Assembly: GCF_003946915.1 (NCBI RefSeq)
Contig: NZ_RPOC01000002.1
Span: 62,001 to 126,000, forward strand
Length of the DNA stretch: 64,000 nt
Direction of reading: 5' to 3'
DNA from: Flavobacterium ustbae
GTDB taxonomy: Bacteria; Bacteroidota; Bacteroidia; Flavobacteriales; Flavobacteriaceae
The translations under genes were made by a program, and so were the position numbers. Every line of letters begins with the position of its first letter. The stretch's first letter is position 1. A model generated the notes under the pieces. That model saw only the letters and a list, made by a program, of their open reading frames with translations, was not told the DNA's origin and made no database searches. Below are positions 1-8,482 of this stretch, piece by piece.

Positions 1-1043
1 GAAACCTTTTGCAGGAGCGAAACCTTATTCGCGCTACAAGACAAGAATATGTAAAAAATGCGAATCCAAACGAACCGCAATTGACTCCGCTTTTATATGC
101 TGGGGTATTGCTGGAAGGAGGGATTGTTTCGTATGATTCCAATATTATCACAGGCGGATTCGGAGCTAGGTATTTTGGTGCTGGAGCATCTGTAAAATAC
201 CGTCAGGATCGAGTTACTATTTACTTGAGAATGATTTCTACCTCAAACGGAAAAATCTTAAAATCAATTTACATTTCAAAAACAATACTTTCTCAAGCTA
301 TTGATGAAAGCCTTTTTAGATATGTCAATTTTAAAAGACTTTTGGAAGTTGAAACAGGATATACTACCAATGAACCAGTGCATATGGCTGTAACAGAAGC
401 TATAGAAAAAGCAGTAGAATCATTGGTTTTAGAAGGAATAAAAGATAATATCTGGCAGGCCGATGCACCAAAATGGCAGGTTGATAATTTACTTAAAGCT
501 TACGCTGAAGAAACCAAAACGGCCGATGTAACAGGCCTTTATGATAGAGTTTTGGAAAACAGAAGAAGTAAATTTTCTATGGAACTTTCTGGCGGAACCA
601 CTTTAATGGATGGAGATTACAGAGATCCGCTTTTACGACCTTTTGGACGTGGAGCCTTAAAATGGCTTATTACTCCAAGTTTTACAGTAAGTGCTTCTAC
701 AAACGTCGTAAATCTTGCTAACAAAAATTTACTTGATGTAGGTTATCTTACTTATGACCTTAATATGGAGTGGATCATACTTCCTAAAGATCGTCTTACG
801 CCATTTTTATACGCTGGAGGAGGATATGGAATGAATCGAAAATTTGAAAATTCATACGGTAAATTTCAGTACGGAGCAGGCTTAGAATATATGGCATCAG
901 ATCGAATTGGGATAAAATTATTTGCTGAACAAAATATAAATTTCAGTGACAATCTTGACTATATAGTAGCGGGAACACGAGATGATTATTATTATAAATT
1001 CGGATTAGGATTAACGTATTATTTTGTCAAAAAGAAAAAATAA
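1..1043 (+). CDS. csgG: CsgG-type curli secretion channel with C-terminal beta-barrel, 5' partial
   Basis: The reading frame is open at the left edge, so the start lies outside the window; the TTG at 9 is an internal codon. CsgG forms the outer-membrane channel that exports curli amyloid subunits. The visible N-terminal part matches the CsgG core: LLQERNLIRATR, then EGGIVSYDSN, GGFGARYFGAGA, SKTILSQ and the GYTTNEPV segment. After about residue 150 the protein continues for about 160 residues, rich in aromatic and glycine strand patterns (LYAGGGYGMNRKF, YKFGLGLTYYF), resembling an added outer-membrane beta-barrel. Such an extension is absent from E. coli CsgG. The gene is followed after 56 bp by a lipoprotein gene, likely in the same operon; csgE/csgF homologues would be expected upstream. 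Family assignment is secure; the role of the C-terminal part is inference. Confidence 0.88.
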   Translation, partial: NLLQERNLIRATRQEYVKNANPNEPQLTPLLYAGVLLEGGIVSYDSNIITGGFGARYFGAGASVKYRQDRVTIYLRMISTSNGKILKSIYISKTILSQAIDESLFRYVNFKRLLEVETGYTTNEPVHMAVTEAIEKAVESLVLEGIKDNIWQADAPKWQVDNLLKAYAEETKTADVTGLYDRVLENRRSKFSMELSGGTTLMDGDYRDPLLRPFGRGALKWLITPSFTVSASTNVVNLANKNLLDVGYLTYDLNMEWIILPKDRLTPFLYAGGGYGMNRKFENSYGKFQYGAGLEYMASDRIGIKLFAEQNINFSDNLDYIVAGTRDDYYYKFGLGLTYYFVKKKK

Positions 1044-1099
1044 TATGTTAGAAATTTCTAAAGTATAAGGACCCGTTTAAATTTTAAAATAAACTAATC

Positions 1100-2584
1100 A
1101 TGAAGTATTTATACAAAATAATAAGTGCAATTTTTTTGGTGGTTTTGATTTCCTGCAGCGAAGAAAAAATTGGTGAATCTGAATTTGGAACAGTGACAGG
1201 AAAAGTAGTCAATAGTGATACATTTGAACCAATGGAAAATGTCAAAATAGTATCAAGTCCGACAACAAGTACCGTTTTTACAAATGCTGAAGGAAAATTT
1301 ACAGTTTCAAATATAAAAGTCGGAGAATATTCTTTTCAAGCTCAAAAAGAAGGTTTTGTAGCAAAATTTGAAGCAGTTAGTGTTACAGCAAATAATACCT
1401 CTGAGATTGTATTTGAATTAAGCAAATCGACAGTAAATAACAAACCTCCAACAGTTCCAGCGTTAACTGCGCCAGTAGACAATAGCACAAGCCAGCCAGT
1501 AAATGTAGAATTAGCTTGGACTGTAACCGATCCTGATAATGATGCTATGACCTATACCATCAATCTGAGAAATGATAAAAATAGTGTTGTAGCAGTTTTT
1601 GCAGATATAAAAGAAAAAAAACTGGCGCTTACAAACCTTATATATGGGGCAAAATATTATTGGCAGGTTTCTGTAAGTGACGGAATAAACACACCTGTTT
1701 TGAGTGCGATAAGTTCATTTACAACCGTAGCTTTCCCGTCGACACGATATTTATTTGTAAAAAATATAAATGGAAATAATGTGATTTTTACAGCAGACGA
1801 TGCCGGTAAACAATACCAATTAACAAGTTCTGAGAAAAACTACTGGCGTCCGAGACGAAATAATAACGCTCGAAAAATTGCATTTATAGGAACAAACGGT
1901 TCTAAAAATGATATTTACACCATGAATTTTGACGGATCAGATATAAAGAAAGTTACAGGTTCTATTCCGATTGCAGGCTTTAATGCAGATTATTTAAGCT
2001 ATTCTTGGAATGCTTCTGGAAGCGAATTTATTTATCCGAATTTTGATAAATTGTATCGAATAAAAAGTGATGGAAGCGGAGTTGCTAAGATATTCCAAAC
2101 TCCAAATGGTAAATTTATTTCTGAATGCGATTGGAGTGCCGACGGAAGTAAAATAGCACTCAAAGTAAACGATATAAACGGATATGGTGTAGAAATTTAT
2201 GTTATAAATCCGTCTGGAGTTGTACAAACACAAATTTTAGCAGCGTTGCCTGGCGCAGTGAGTGGCTTAAATTTTTCAGTCTCAGGCTTAAAATTAGTTT
2301 ATACAAGAGATGTATCAGGATTTGAAAACAGTAATTACCGCCAATTAGATTCTAGAATATTTGAATATAATTTTGTTTTAGGAAATTCATACGAAATAGC
2401 CACAGAAAAAATATCAGGAACAAACGACTTAGATGTTCGTTACTCTCCAAATGAGGCCGAATTGATTTTTATGAATACCTCTAACGATGGGCTCTCAACT
2501 AAAAATTTTCTAAAATCTGGAATTGGAATTAAAGACTCTAGAACGACATTATTTTCAGGAGCTTCAATGCCTGATTGGGAATAA
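1100..2584 (+). CDS. Lipoprotein with regulatory-like, Fn3-like and TolB-like propeller domains
   Basis: A 494-residue predicted lipoprotein with lipobox VLISC ending at Cys19. In order: a carboxypeptidase regulatory-like beta-sandwich (about 29-111), a fibronectin-III-like domain (about 117-208), and a C-terminal segment (about 215-494) with repeated DIYTMNFDGSDIKKVT, LYRIKSDGSGVAKIF and DWSADGSKIAL blades typical of TolB/WD40-like (PD40) propellers. No catalytic residues are evident; a binding or scaffolding role at the cell envelope is likely. It lies directly downstream of the csgG-like gene and ends at a strong terminator, so it is probably the last gene of that curli-type operon. Its function in curli export is not established by the sequence. 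Confidence 0.75.
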   Translation: MKYLYKIISAIFLVVLISCSEEKIGESEFGTVTGKVVNSDTFEPMENVKIVSSPTTSTVFTNAEGKFTVSNIKVGEYSFQAQKEGFVAKFEAVSVTANNTSEIVFELSKSTVNNKPPTVPALTAPVDNSTSQPVNVELAWTVTDPDNDAMTYTINLRNDKNSVVAVFADIKEKKLALTNLIYGAKYYWQVSVSDGINTPVLSAISSFTTVAFPSTRYLFVKNINGNNVIFTADDAGKQYQLTSSEKNYWRPRRNNNARKIAFIGTNGSKNDIYTMNFDGSDIKKVTGSIPIAGFNADYLSYSWNASGSEFIYPNFDKLYRIKSDGSGVAKIFQTPNGKFISECDWSADGSKIALKVNDINGYGVEIYVINPSGVVQTQILAALPGAVSGLNFSVSGLKLVYTRDVSGFENSNYRQLDSRIFEYNFVLGNSYEIATEKISGTNDLDVRYSPNEAELIFMNTSNDGLSTKNFLKSGIGIKDSRTTLFSGASMPDWE

Positions 2585-2626
2585 AAACAGCAAGCCAAAG
2601 CTTCATAACCAATTTTATTTGAGAAG

Positions 2627-2660
2627 ATCGGCAGGAGATAAACTTCTGCCGATTTTTTTT
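2627..2660 (+). terminator. Rho-independent terminator after the curli-type operon
   Basis: An 8-bp perfect stem (ATCGGCAG / CTGCCGAT) with a loop of about 11 nt is followed by a run of eight T. It lies 40 nt after the lipoprotein stop. Confidence 0.85.
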
Positions 2661-2704
2661 ATCAATCAAATAATCGAATAAGGCAAAGAATTAAAAAAAG
2701 GGAT

Positions 2705-2712
2705 TATCTTTG
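2705..2712 (+). promoter_or_regulatory. TAnnTTTG -7 box upstream of purM
   Basis: TATCTTTG matches the Bacteroidetes -7 consensus. It sits 26 nt before the purM start codon, predicting a 5' UTR of roughly 20-25 nt. No convincing TTTG -33 box at the usual spacing is visible. Confidence 0.55.
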
Positions 2713-2738
2713 CACCACATCAACACAAACTAATTTTC

Positions 2739-3917
2739 ATGAGTTCAGATTCTAGCAAAAGATATGCACAAAGAGGTGTTTCGGCATCAAAAGAAGACGT
2801 ACATAACGCTATAAAAAATATTGACAAAGGTTTATTTCCGCAGGCATTCTGTAAAATTGTTCCTGATTATTTGACCCAAGATGAGGAACACTGCCTTATT
2901 ATGCATGCTGATGGAGCAGGTACAAAGTCGTCTTTGGCCTATATGTATTGGAAAGAAACTGGAGATCTTTCAGTTTGGAAAGGAATCGCTCAAGATGCCT
3001 TAATCATGAATATTGACGATTTATTGTGTGTGGGTGCAACAGACAATATCTTACTTTCTTCGACCATTGGAAGAAATAAAAATTTAATTCCAGCCGAAGT
3101 TATTTCTGCAATCATTAATGGAACCGAAGAATTAATCAACGAATTAAAATCTTTTGGCGTAACGATTCACTCAACAGGAGGAGAAACTGCTGATGTTGGA
3201 GACGTCGTTCGTACCATTATTGTAGACTCAACTGTAACGGCACGTATGAAACGTTCAAATGTTGTAGACAACGCTAATATTAAAGCTGGAGATGTAATTG
3301 TTGGTTTAGCTTCTTTTGGACAGGCTTCTTATGAAAAAGGCTATAACGGAGGAATGGGAAGCAACGGATTAACATCTGCACGTCATGATGTTTTCGGAAA
3401 ATATTTAGCTAAAAAATATCCAGAAAGTTATGATGCAGCAGTTCCAGAAGAATTAATTTATTCAGGACAAGTAAATTTAACCGATGAGGTAGAAAACAGC
3501 CCTATCAACGCTGGGCAATTAGTTCTTTCTCCAACAAGAACTTACGCGCCAATTATCAAAAAGATTTTAGATAAATATACTCCAAAAGACATTCACGGAA
3601 TGGTACATTGCAGCGGCGGAGCACAAACTAAAATTTTACATTTCGTAAAAGATTTACACGTTATAAAAGACAATTTATTTCCAGTGCCGCCATTGTTCGA
3701 ATTAATTCAAGAACAATCAAAAACAGATTGGAAAGAAATGTATCAGGTTTTCAACTGCGGTCACAGAATGGAGCTGTATGTTCCAGAAAATATAGCACAG
3801 GATATCATTGAAATCTCAAAATCTTTCCATGTAGACGCACAAATCGTAGGTAGAGTAGAAGCATCAGACGCTAAAAAACTTACCATTACAAGCGAATACG
3901 GAACATTTGAATATTAA
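2739..3917 (+). CDS. purM: Phosphoribosylformylglycinamidine cyclo-ligase (AIR synthase)
   Basis: Converts FGAM plus ATP to AIR in de novo purine synthesis, in the cytoplasm. The N-terminus reads SSKRYAQRGVSASKEDVHNA, with the characteristic ADGAGTKSSLA, a DDLLCVGAT segment and the STGGETADVGDVVRT motif, followed by the PurM C-terminal domain. At 392 residues it is longer than the roughly 345-residue E. coli enzyme, as is usual for the Bacteroidetes form. It has its own TAnnTTTG promoter and appears monocistronic or co-transcribed with the small gene downstream. Databases sometimes call this form AIR synthase-related protein. Confidence 0.9.
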   Translation: MSSDSSKRYAQRGVSASKEDVHNAIKNIDKGLFPQAFCKIVPDYLTQDEEHCLIMHADGAGTKSSLAYMYWKETGDLSVWKGIAQDALIMNIDDLLCVGATDNILLSSTIGRNKNLIPAEVISAIINGTEELINELKSFGVTIHSTGGETADVGDVVRTIIVDSTVTARMKRSNVVDNANIKAGDVIVGLASFGQASYEKGYNGGMGSNGLTSARHDVFGKYLAKKYPESYDAAVPEELIYSGQVNLTDEVENSPINAGQLVLSPTRTYAPIIKKILDKYTPKDIHGMVHCSGGAQTKILHFVKDLHVIKDNLFPVPPLFELIQEQSKTDWKEMYQVFNCGHRMELYVPENIAQDIIEISKSFHVDAQIVGRVEASDAKKLTITSEYGTFEY

Positions 3918-4051
3918 AAATATTGTGAACCGTATAAGTTATATAAGTTCATTTTAAAACTATACGCAGCTTAATTGAACTTAAGTTAAACGCGCTTAAA
4001 CTAAAATTTATTTATATAACTTATATGGTTTTAAAAAAAAACACAACGATT

Positions 4052-4408
4052 ATGTACGAATTACTTTTTTGGAGATATCTAGACGAAATTTACCTTAACA
4101 ATCAGGAAGTTTATGAAGCTCTTCTTGAAAAAGAAGAAGTAGAAGGTCTTGCTGTTCTTCAAACTGAAGTAATCGTAAACAGAATTAATTCTGTTTTTTC
4201 AGACTGGGAAAGAATCGATGAAAACAGCTGGAAAAATCCAAAAGGAAAAGGAGCATTTCAAGTTATTACTACACCACAAAGCATCAAAATAGACTGCTAC
4301 GGAACAGAAGGCAAAACCATGAATAAATTGGTAGATGTTATGGAAGAGTTTAAACTGCCACTTTACGATCCGCAGGTTCCAGAACGTTATGATGAAATGA
4401 GTGAATAA
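4052..4408 (+). CDS. Conserved small cytoplasmic protein, unknown function
   Basis: About 118 residues when started at the ATG encoding MYELLFWRYL; an upstream in-frame ATG at 4025 would add nine residues (VLKKNTTI) rich in Lys that look like non-coding AT-rich sequence, so I prefer the inner start. The protein is acidic, has no signal peptide or membrane segment, and contains LTQ/LQTEVIVNRINSVFSDWERID followed by an alternating beta-type stretch. I do not recognise the family. It lies 134 bp after purM on the same strand and faces a convergent gene across a repeat-rich spacer. Confidence 0.7.
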   Translation: MYELLFWRYLDEIYLNNQEVYEALLEKEEVEGLAVLQTEVIVNRINSVFSDWERIDENSWKNPKGKGAFQVITTPQSIKIDCYGTEGKTMNKLVDVMEEFKLPLYDPQVPERYDEMSE

Positions 4409-4415
4409 ATTTTTT

Positions 4416-4490
4416 GTTTAAAGTTTCACGTTTGAAGTTTAAAGTTTAAAGTTTAAAGTTTAAAGTTTAAAGTTTAAAGTTTGGTGAAAC
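4416..4490 (+). repeat. Heptamer array GTTTAAA with flanking inverted GTTTCAC/GTGAAAC
   Basis: Ten 7-bp units in exact register from 4416 to 4485. Seven are exactly GTTTAAA, six of them consecutive (4437-4478); the variants are GTTTCAC, GTTTGAA and GTTTGGT. GTTTCAC near the left end is matched by GTGAAAC at 4484-4490. It lies between convergent genes. The same heptamer register recurs at 47913-47940. Confidence 0.9.
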
Positions 4491-4543
4491 GAAATCCTAA
4501 TTTATTCATTCAGAAAGATCCAGAGGCTCGGGAAATATTGTAG

Positions 4544-4566
4544 GACCGGATTTTAATCCGGTTTTT
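4544..4566. terminator. Short hairpin with T run between convergent genes
   Basis: ACCGGATT and AATCCGGT pair closely around a very small loop and are followed by TTTTTT on the plus strand. It could terminate the small gene after purM. Confidence 0.6.
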
Positions 4567-4591
4567 TATATAAAATACCCAAATGAAAAAA

Positions 4592-4668
4592 GAGCCAGCG
4601 GCTCGACCCATTTTTTCCAGTTTTAATATTATCCGTTCCTACGGAACTTTTAATTGGAATTTGGAATT
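4592..4668. repeat. Composite element: 5-3-5 palindromes plus GGAATTT repeats
   Basis: GAGCC-AGC-GGCTC (4592-4604) is followed by GTTCC-TAC-GGAAC (4633-4645) and then ATTGGAATTTGGAATTT. The GTTCCTACGGAAC word occurs as its exact reverse complement at 18362-18374, again followed by ATTGGAATTTGGAATTT, so this is a dispersed repeat and not chance. Confidence 0.75.
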
Positions 4669-4687
4669 TTTTTATTGAAATTTAACC

Positions 4688-5311
4688 CTATCCATCCTTC
4701 AAAATCAAATCTTGTTCTTTTCTGAGTTTGATAACCAATTGATCTACATACGTTTTTATTTTCTGCGGAAGCGTATTCCAATTCTGATCTTTTTTAAAAC
4801 TTCTGCAATCGTCTAACACACATTCGGCAGCACGAATCACGTATTTTTTATTTTTATAAACCGTAATAATTTTTACGCGTCTTATTTCATCATATTCTGT
4901 TTTTGTTCCATAAACGATTACAGGATCAATATAGCCGTCGTTATCAAGATCTTTTGTACTGCAATATTTTGTCCAAAACCAAATAGTAGTTTCCTTCGGG
5001 TTATAATCTTCTAATAAATCATTAATTCTCCATTTTTCCAAAAATCCGCCATGGTCATTTATCACACAAACAGCTTGTATTTTGGTATTTAAAGTGTCTT
5101 TTTTAGAAATTATTTTCTGATTTTCTCCTAAAACTAAATTATATACACCGCCTTTATCACTGAATTCAAATGCTCTGTAAATTGGAAAATCAGTTACGCC
5201 TTCAAGTTCACGTTGTGCAATTTCCTGTTTAGTTAATCGATGGCTTTCTGTTTTTTGAGAAAAGAGGAATGATGAAGACAAAGAGAGTATTAAAAAAAAG
5301 TAATTTTTCAT
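4688..5311 (-). CDS. Exported protein of unknown function
   Basis: 207 residues with a clear signal peptide (MKNYFFLILSLSSSFLFSQ). The mature part contains DLDNDGYIDPVIVYG, a Ca-binding-like Asp-rich loop of the kind seen in FG-GAP or dockerin-type repeats, and a Cys pair near AAECVLDDCRS. No catalytic motif is visible. It is flanked by a repeat-rich convergent spacer and a divergent glycosidase gene, so it is probably transcribed alone. I do not recognise the family; periplasmic or surface location is inferred from the signal peptide only. Confidence 0.7.
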   Translation of the reverse strand: MKNYFFLILSLSSSFLFSQKTESHRLTKQEIAQRELEGVTDFPIYRAFEFSDKGGVYNLVLGENQKIISKKDTLNTKIQAVCVINDHGGFLEKWRINDLLEDYNPKETTIWFWTKYCSTKDLDNDGYIDPVIVYGTKTEYDEIRRVKIITVYKNKKYVIRAAECVLDDCRSFKKDQNWNTLPQKIKTYVDQLVIKLRKEQDLILKDG

Positions 5312-5434
5312 GAAAGGCCTGAATTTTATAAATCAAAGATATTTAAAACCTTTTAAAAGCATTGCAATTTTATGTTTTTTAAAAACAGTTTTTGTTGTAA
5401 TTTTCTGAACTATTAATTATTTGAAAAATTGCCA

Positions 5435-7759
5435 ATGAATATTTTACACAAATCTGTTTTTATTATTGTTTATGGATTTTTAGCACTTGTTTTTTCAACA
5501 AATATAAGTGCTCAGAAAAAGGGAAATTCGCTTAAGAATTTAATCCAATATGTCGATCCAATGATTGGAACAGCAAAAATGGGGCATACGTATCCTGGTG
5601 CAACAGTGCCTTTTGGAAGTGTGCAATTAAGTCCAGAAACCGACACGATAGCTTACAGTTTAAACGGAAAATACAACGGAGAAGTTTACAAATATTGTGC
5701 AGGATATCAATATGAAGATAAAACTATTGTAGGATTCAGTCATACCCATTTTAGCGGAACGGGACATTCCGATTTAGGCGATTTCTTAATTATGCCGACG
5801 ACAGGAAAACTGCAATTGAATCCAGGTGTAGCATCAAAACCGTTGTCAGGTTATAGATCGGCATTTTCACATTCTACGGAAAAAGCAGAACCCGCTTATT
5901 ACAATGTTTTATTGGAAGATCATAAAATTAAAGCAGAATTGACGGCAACAACCCGCGTGGGAATGCATCAATACACTTTTCCAAAATCTAATGAGGCGCA
6001 TATTATTCTAGATCTAACTTCAGGAATTTACAATTACGATAAAAAGAATGTATGGACATTTGTTCGTGTAGAAAACGATACTTTAATAACAGGTTACCGT
6101 CAGACCAATGGATGGGCGAGAACCAGAACAGTTTATTTTGCGATGTCATTCAATAAACCGATTAAAAGTTACGGACAAGCTGCACAAGAAAAAAGTGTTT
6201 ACAGAGGTTTTTGGGGGAGATTCGATCAAACGAAAAATTTCCCTGAAATGGCAGGACAAAACTTAAAACTGTTCTTTGATTTTGATACCAATGAAGGCGA
6301 AAAAATTAAAATAAAAATGGCTTTATCGCCGGTAAGTTCAGCGGGAGCTTTAGAAAATATGAAAAAAGAAACTCCGGACTGGGATTTCGAAAAAGTAAAA
6401 AAACAAAGTCAGGAAGTTTGGAATAAGGAATTGAATAAAATTCAGATCGAAATCATTCAAAAAGAAGATTTGGTAAACTTTTACACCGCAATGTATCATG
6501 CCTTTCTAGGTCCGACAGAATACATGGATTTGGATCGAAATTATAAAGGTTTGGATATGAATGTTCATAGAGCAGAAAACTTTACCAATTATACCAGTTA
6601 CTCGCTTTGGGATACATATCGTGCTTTGCATCCATTATTTAATATCGTACAGCCAAAACGAAACGCCGATATGGTAAGTTCTATGCTCGCTCATTCAGAT
6701 CAGAGCGTTCATAAAATGCTGCCAATTTGGTCACATTATGCCAACGAAAACTGGTGCATGATCGGTTATCATTCTGTTTCTGTTGTGGCAGATGCCATTG
6801 TAAAGGGCAATATTTCTTTTGATGCAGAAAAAGCGCTTCAGGCCTGCGTAAATACCGCAAAAGTTCCTTATTACGATGGCTTAGAATATTATATGAATAA
6901 AGGTTATGTTCCAGAAGATAAAAGTGGCGCTTCGGTTTCAAAAACCTTAGAATACGCTTATGATGACTGGACAATTGCACAAGCCGCAAAGAAATTAGGA
7001 AAAACTGACATTTATAATGAATTCATCAATAGATCGAAAAATTATAAAAATGTGTATGATGAGAAAACAGGTTTCATGCGTCCGAAATTGAATGACGGAA
7101 CTTTTAAGAAAGAATTTGATCCGTTAGATACGCACGGACAAGGTTTTATTGAAGGAAACTCTTGGAACTACAGTTTATATATTCCACAAGATCCTGTTAG
7201 TATGATTAATTTAATGGGTGGAAATGAAAAATTCAAAGTTCGTTTAGATTCGTTATTTAACATGCATCTTCCTGATAAATATTTTGAAAACACAGAAGAT
7301 ATTACCAGAGACGGAATTATCGGAAATTATGTTCACGGAAACGAGCCATCGCATCACGTAGTTTATTTATACAATTGGACAGATTCTCCGTGGAAATCGC
7401 AAGATAAAATTAGAATGATTTTGAAAAAAATGTACCGAAATGGAGCTGATGGTTTAGGCGGAAATGACGATTTCGGCCAAATGAGCGCTTGGTATATTTT
7501 CAGCAGTTTAGGATTTTATCCAGTCGCTCCAGGTTCTGACGAATACGCATTGGGAAGTCCGCTATTGAAGAGCGCTGTTTTAAATTTAGAAAACGGGAAA
7601 ACTTTTGAAGTTGCAACAGTGAACCAATCGGATAAAAATGTCTTTGTTTCCAAAGTGATTTTAAATGGAAAAGAACTTTCTAAACCATTCTTAAAACATG
7701 AAGATGTTATGAATGGAGGGAAAATTACCTTTTATATGAGCAGTAAACCTAGAAAATAG
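5435..7759 (+). CDS. GH92 family alpha-mannosidase, exported
   Basis: A 774-residue secreted glycoside hydrolase of family GH92, which cleaves alpha-linked mannose (mostly exo alpha-1,2/1,3) with Ca-dependent inversion. The signal peptide is followed by the family N-terminal motif YVDPMIGT and the GHTYPGATVPFGSVQLSP block, then GFSHTHFSGTGHSDLGD. The active-site region shows FIEGNSWNYS (general acid Glu), HGNEPSHHVVYLYNW and GGNDDFGQMSAWY (base-side aspartates). The TTG at 5429 would add two residues; the ATG at 5435 gives a normal signal peptide. No SusC/SusD genes are adjacent, so it is not in a canonical polysaccharide-utilisation locus here. Confidence 0.92.
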   Translation: MNILHKSVFIIVYGFLALVFSTNISAQKKGNSLKNLIQYVDPMIGTAKMGHTYPGATVPFGSVQLSPETDTIAYSLNGKYNGEVYKYCAGYQYEDKTIVGFSHTHFSGTGHSDLGDFLIMPTTGKLQLNPGVASKPLSGYRSAFSHSTEKAEPAYYNVLLEDHKIKAELTATTRVGMHQYTFPKSNEAHIILDLTSGIYNYDKKNVWTFVRVENDTLITGYRQTNGWARTRTVYFAMSFNKPIKSYGQAAQEKSVYRGFWGRFDQTKNFPEMAGQNLKLFFDFDTNEGEKIKIKMALSPVSSAGALENMKKETPDWDFEKVKKQSQEVWNKELNKIQIEIIQKEDLVNFYTAMYHAFLGPTEYMDLDRNYKGLDMNVHRAENFTNYTSYSLWDTYRALHPLFNIVQPKRNADMVSSMLAHSDQSVHKMLPIWSHYANENWCMIGYHSVSVVADAIVKGNISFDAEKALQACVNTAKVPYYDGLEYYMNKGYVPEDKSGASVSKTLEYAYDDWTIAQAAKKLGKTDIYNEFINRSKNYKNVYDEKTGFMRPKLNDGTFKKEFDPLDTHGQGFIEGNSWNYSLYIPQDPVSMINLMGGNEKFKVRLDSLFNMHLPDKYFENTEDITRDGIIGNYVHGNEPSHHVVYLYNWTDSPWKSQDKIRMILKKMYRNGADGLGGNDDFGQMSAWYIFSSLGFYPVAPGSDEYALGSPLLKSAVLNLENGKTFEVATVNQSDKNVFVSKVILNGKELSKPFLKHEDVMNGGKITFYMSSKPRK

Positions 7760-7770
7760 TAAAAAAAAGT

Positions 7771-7826
7771 CTTAGTCCCTAGTCCTTAGATTTAACAGCT
7801 AAGGACTAGGGACTAAAAACTTAGGA
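7771..7826. repeat. Perfect 18-bp hairpin built of 7-bp CTTAGTC/CTAAGGA units
   Basis: TTAGTCCCTAGTCCTTAG (7772-7789) and its exact reverse complement (7799-7816) flank a 9-nt loop. Each arm reads as 7-bp units (CTTAGTC, CCTAGTC, CTTAGAT; CTAAGGA, CTAGGGA, CTAAAAA, CTTAGGA). It is related in word to the 8-bp CTAAG arrays elsewhere and may act as a terminator for the GH92 gene, but it lacks a clean T tail. Confidence 0.85.
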
Positions 7827-7905
7827 CTTCTTCAAAATTCGAGAAATTTGTGAAATTCGTGGCGAAAAAAAAGCGAAATTTGCACTCTAAATAAAGAAAC
7901 GAAAT

Positions 7906-8349
7906 ATGAAAATAAATCTAAAATCAGGAATTGATAAACTGCTTTTCGGAATGAAGCAGAACGACGTAACCGCTGCTTTAGGAAAACCTGATAAAAACTA
8001 TAAAGACGAAGACGACAATGTTATTTTTGTTTACAATGCATTGAAAGCAAGATTGACATTCTACCAAGAAGAAGATTTGAAATTGGGTTACATTGTAGCA
8101 TCTAGCAATGATCTAGAAGTTTTCGGATTCAAATTAATCGGAAGAAAAATTGCTGATGTAAAGAAAGATTTCGCTGCAAAAGGAATTACAAAATACAATC
8201 AGGAAACTTTTGATACTTTCGAAAATTACTTCAACGAAGACAATTGGTTTATCCTTCAAACAGAATTTGATGAGGTTGTGAAGTTTGAAATTGGAGCTAT
8301 CATCAACAGTAAAGATGAATTTGACTGGAAATTTCCTGTGAAGAAATAA
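7906..8349 (+). CDS. Small cytoplasmic protein with SmpA/BamE-like N-terminal motif, unknown
   Basis: 147 residues without signal peptide or membrane segment. The opening GIDKLLFGMKQNDVTAALGKPD resembles the helix-turn pattern of SmpA/BamE-like small domains, and a second similar unit follows (FGFKLIGRKIADVKKDFAAKG), suggesting an internal duplication of an alpha-beta unit. Proteins of this look are common in Flavobacteria as solitary unknowns. It lies alone between a repeat hairpin upstream and a GTCATCCTGAGG repeat plus bidirectional terminator downstream. Function unknown. Confidence 0.65.
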   Translation: MKINLKSGIDKLLFGMKQNDVTAALGKPDKNYKDEDDNVIFVYNALKARLTFYQEEDLKLGYIVASSNDLEVFGFKLIGRKIADVKKDFAAKGITKYNQETFDTFENYFNEDNWFILQTEFDEVVKFEIGAIINSKDEFDWKFPVKK

Positions 8350-8355
8350 GTATAG

Positions 8356-8459
8356 TTTGTCATCCTGAGGAAAGAAGGATCACACTAGCTGATTGAAAGA
8401 TTTTTTGATATCCTTTGAGGAATTTCTGGTGCGATCCTTCGTTCCTCAGGATGACAAAA
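8356..8459. repeat. GTCATCCTGAGGA...TCCTCAGGATGAC inverted element
   Basis: The left arm (GTCATCCTGAGG at 8359-8370, then AAGGATC) is matched by the right arm (GATCCTTCGTTCC then CCTCAGGATGAC, ending 8455). The 58-nt centre contains a decayed third copy, ATCCTTTGAGGA. It closely resembles the widespread dispersed bacterial repeat written GTCATCCTGAGGAACGAAGGATC. It sits between convergent genes. Confidence 0.8.
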
Positions 8460-8482
8460 ATGAGAATCACTTTACCAAAGAT

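Noticed and set aside
4416..4490. CRISPR array
   Set aside because: Units are 7 bp with no spacers and no cas genes nearby.
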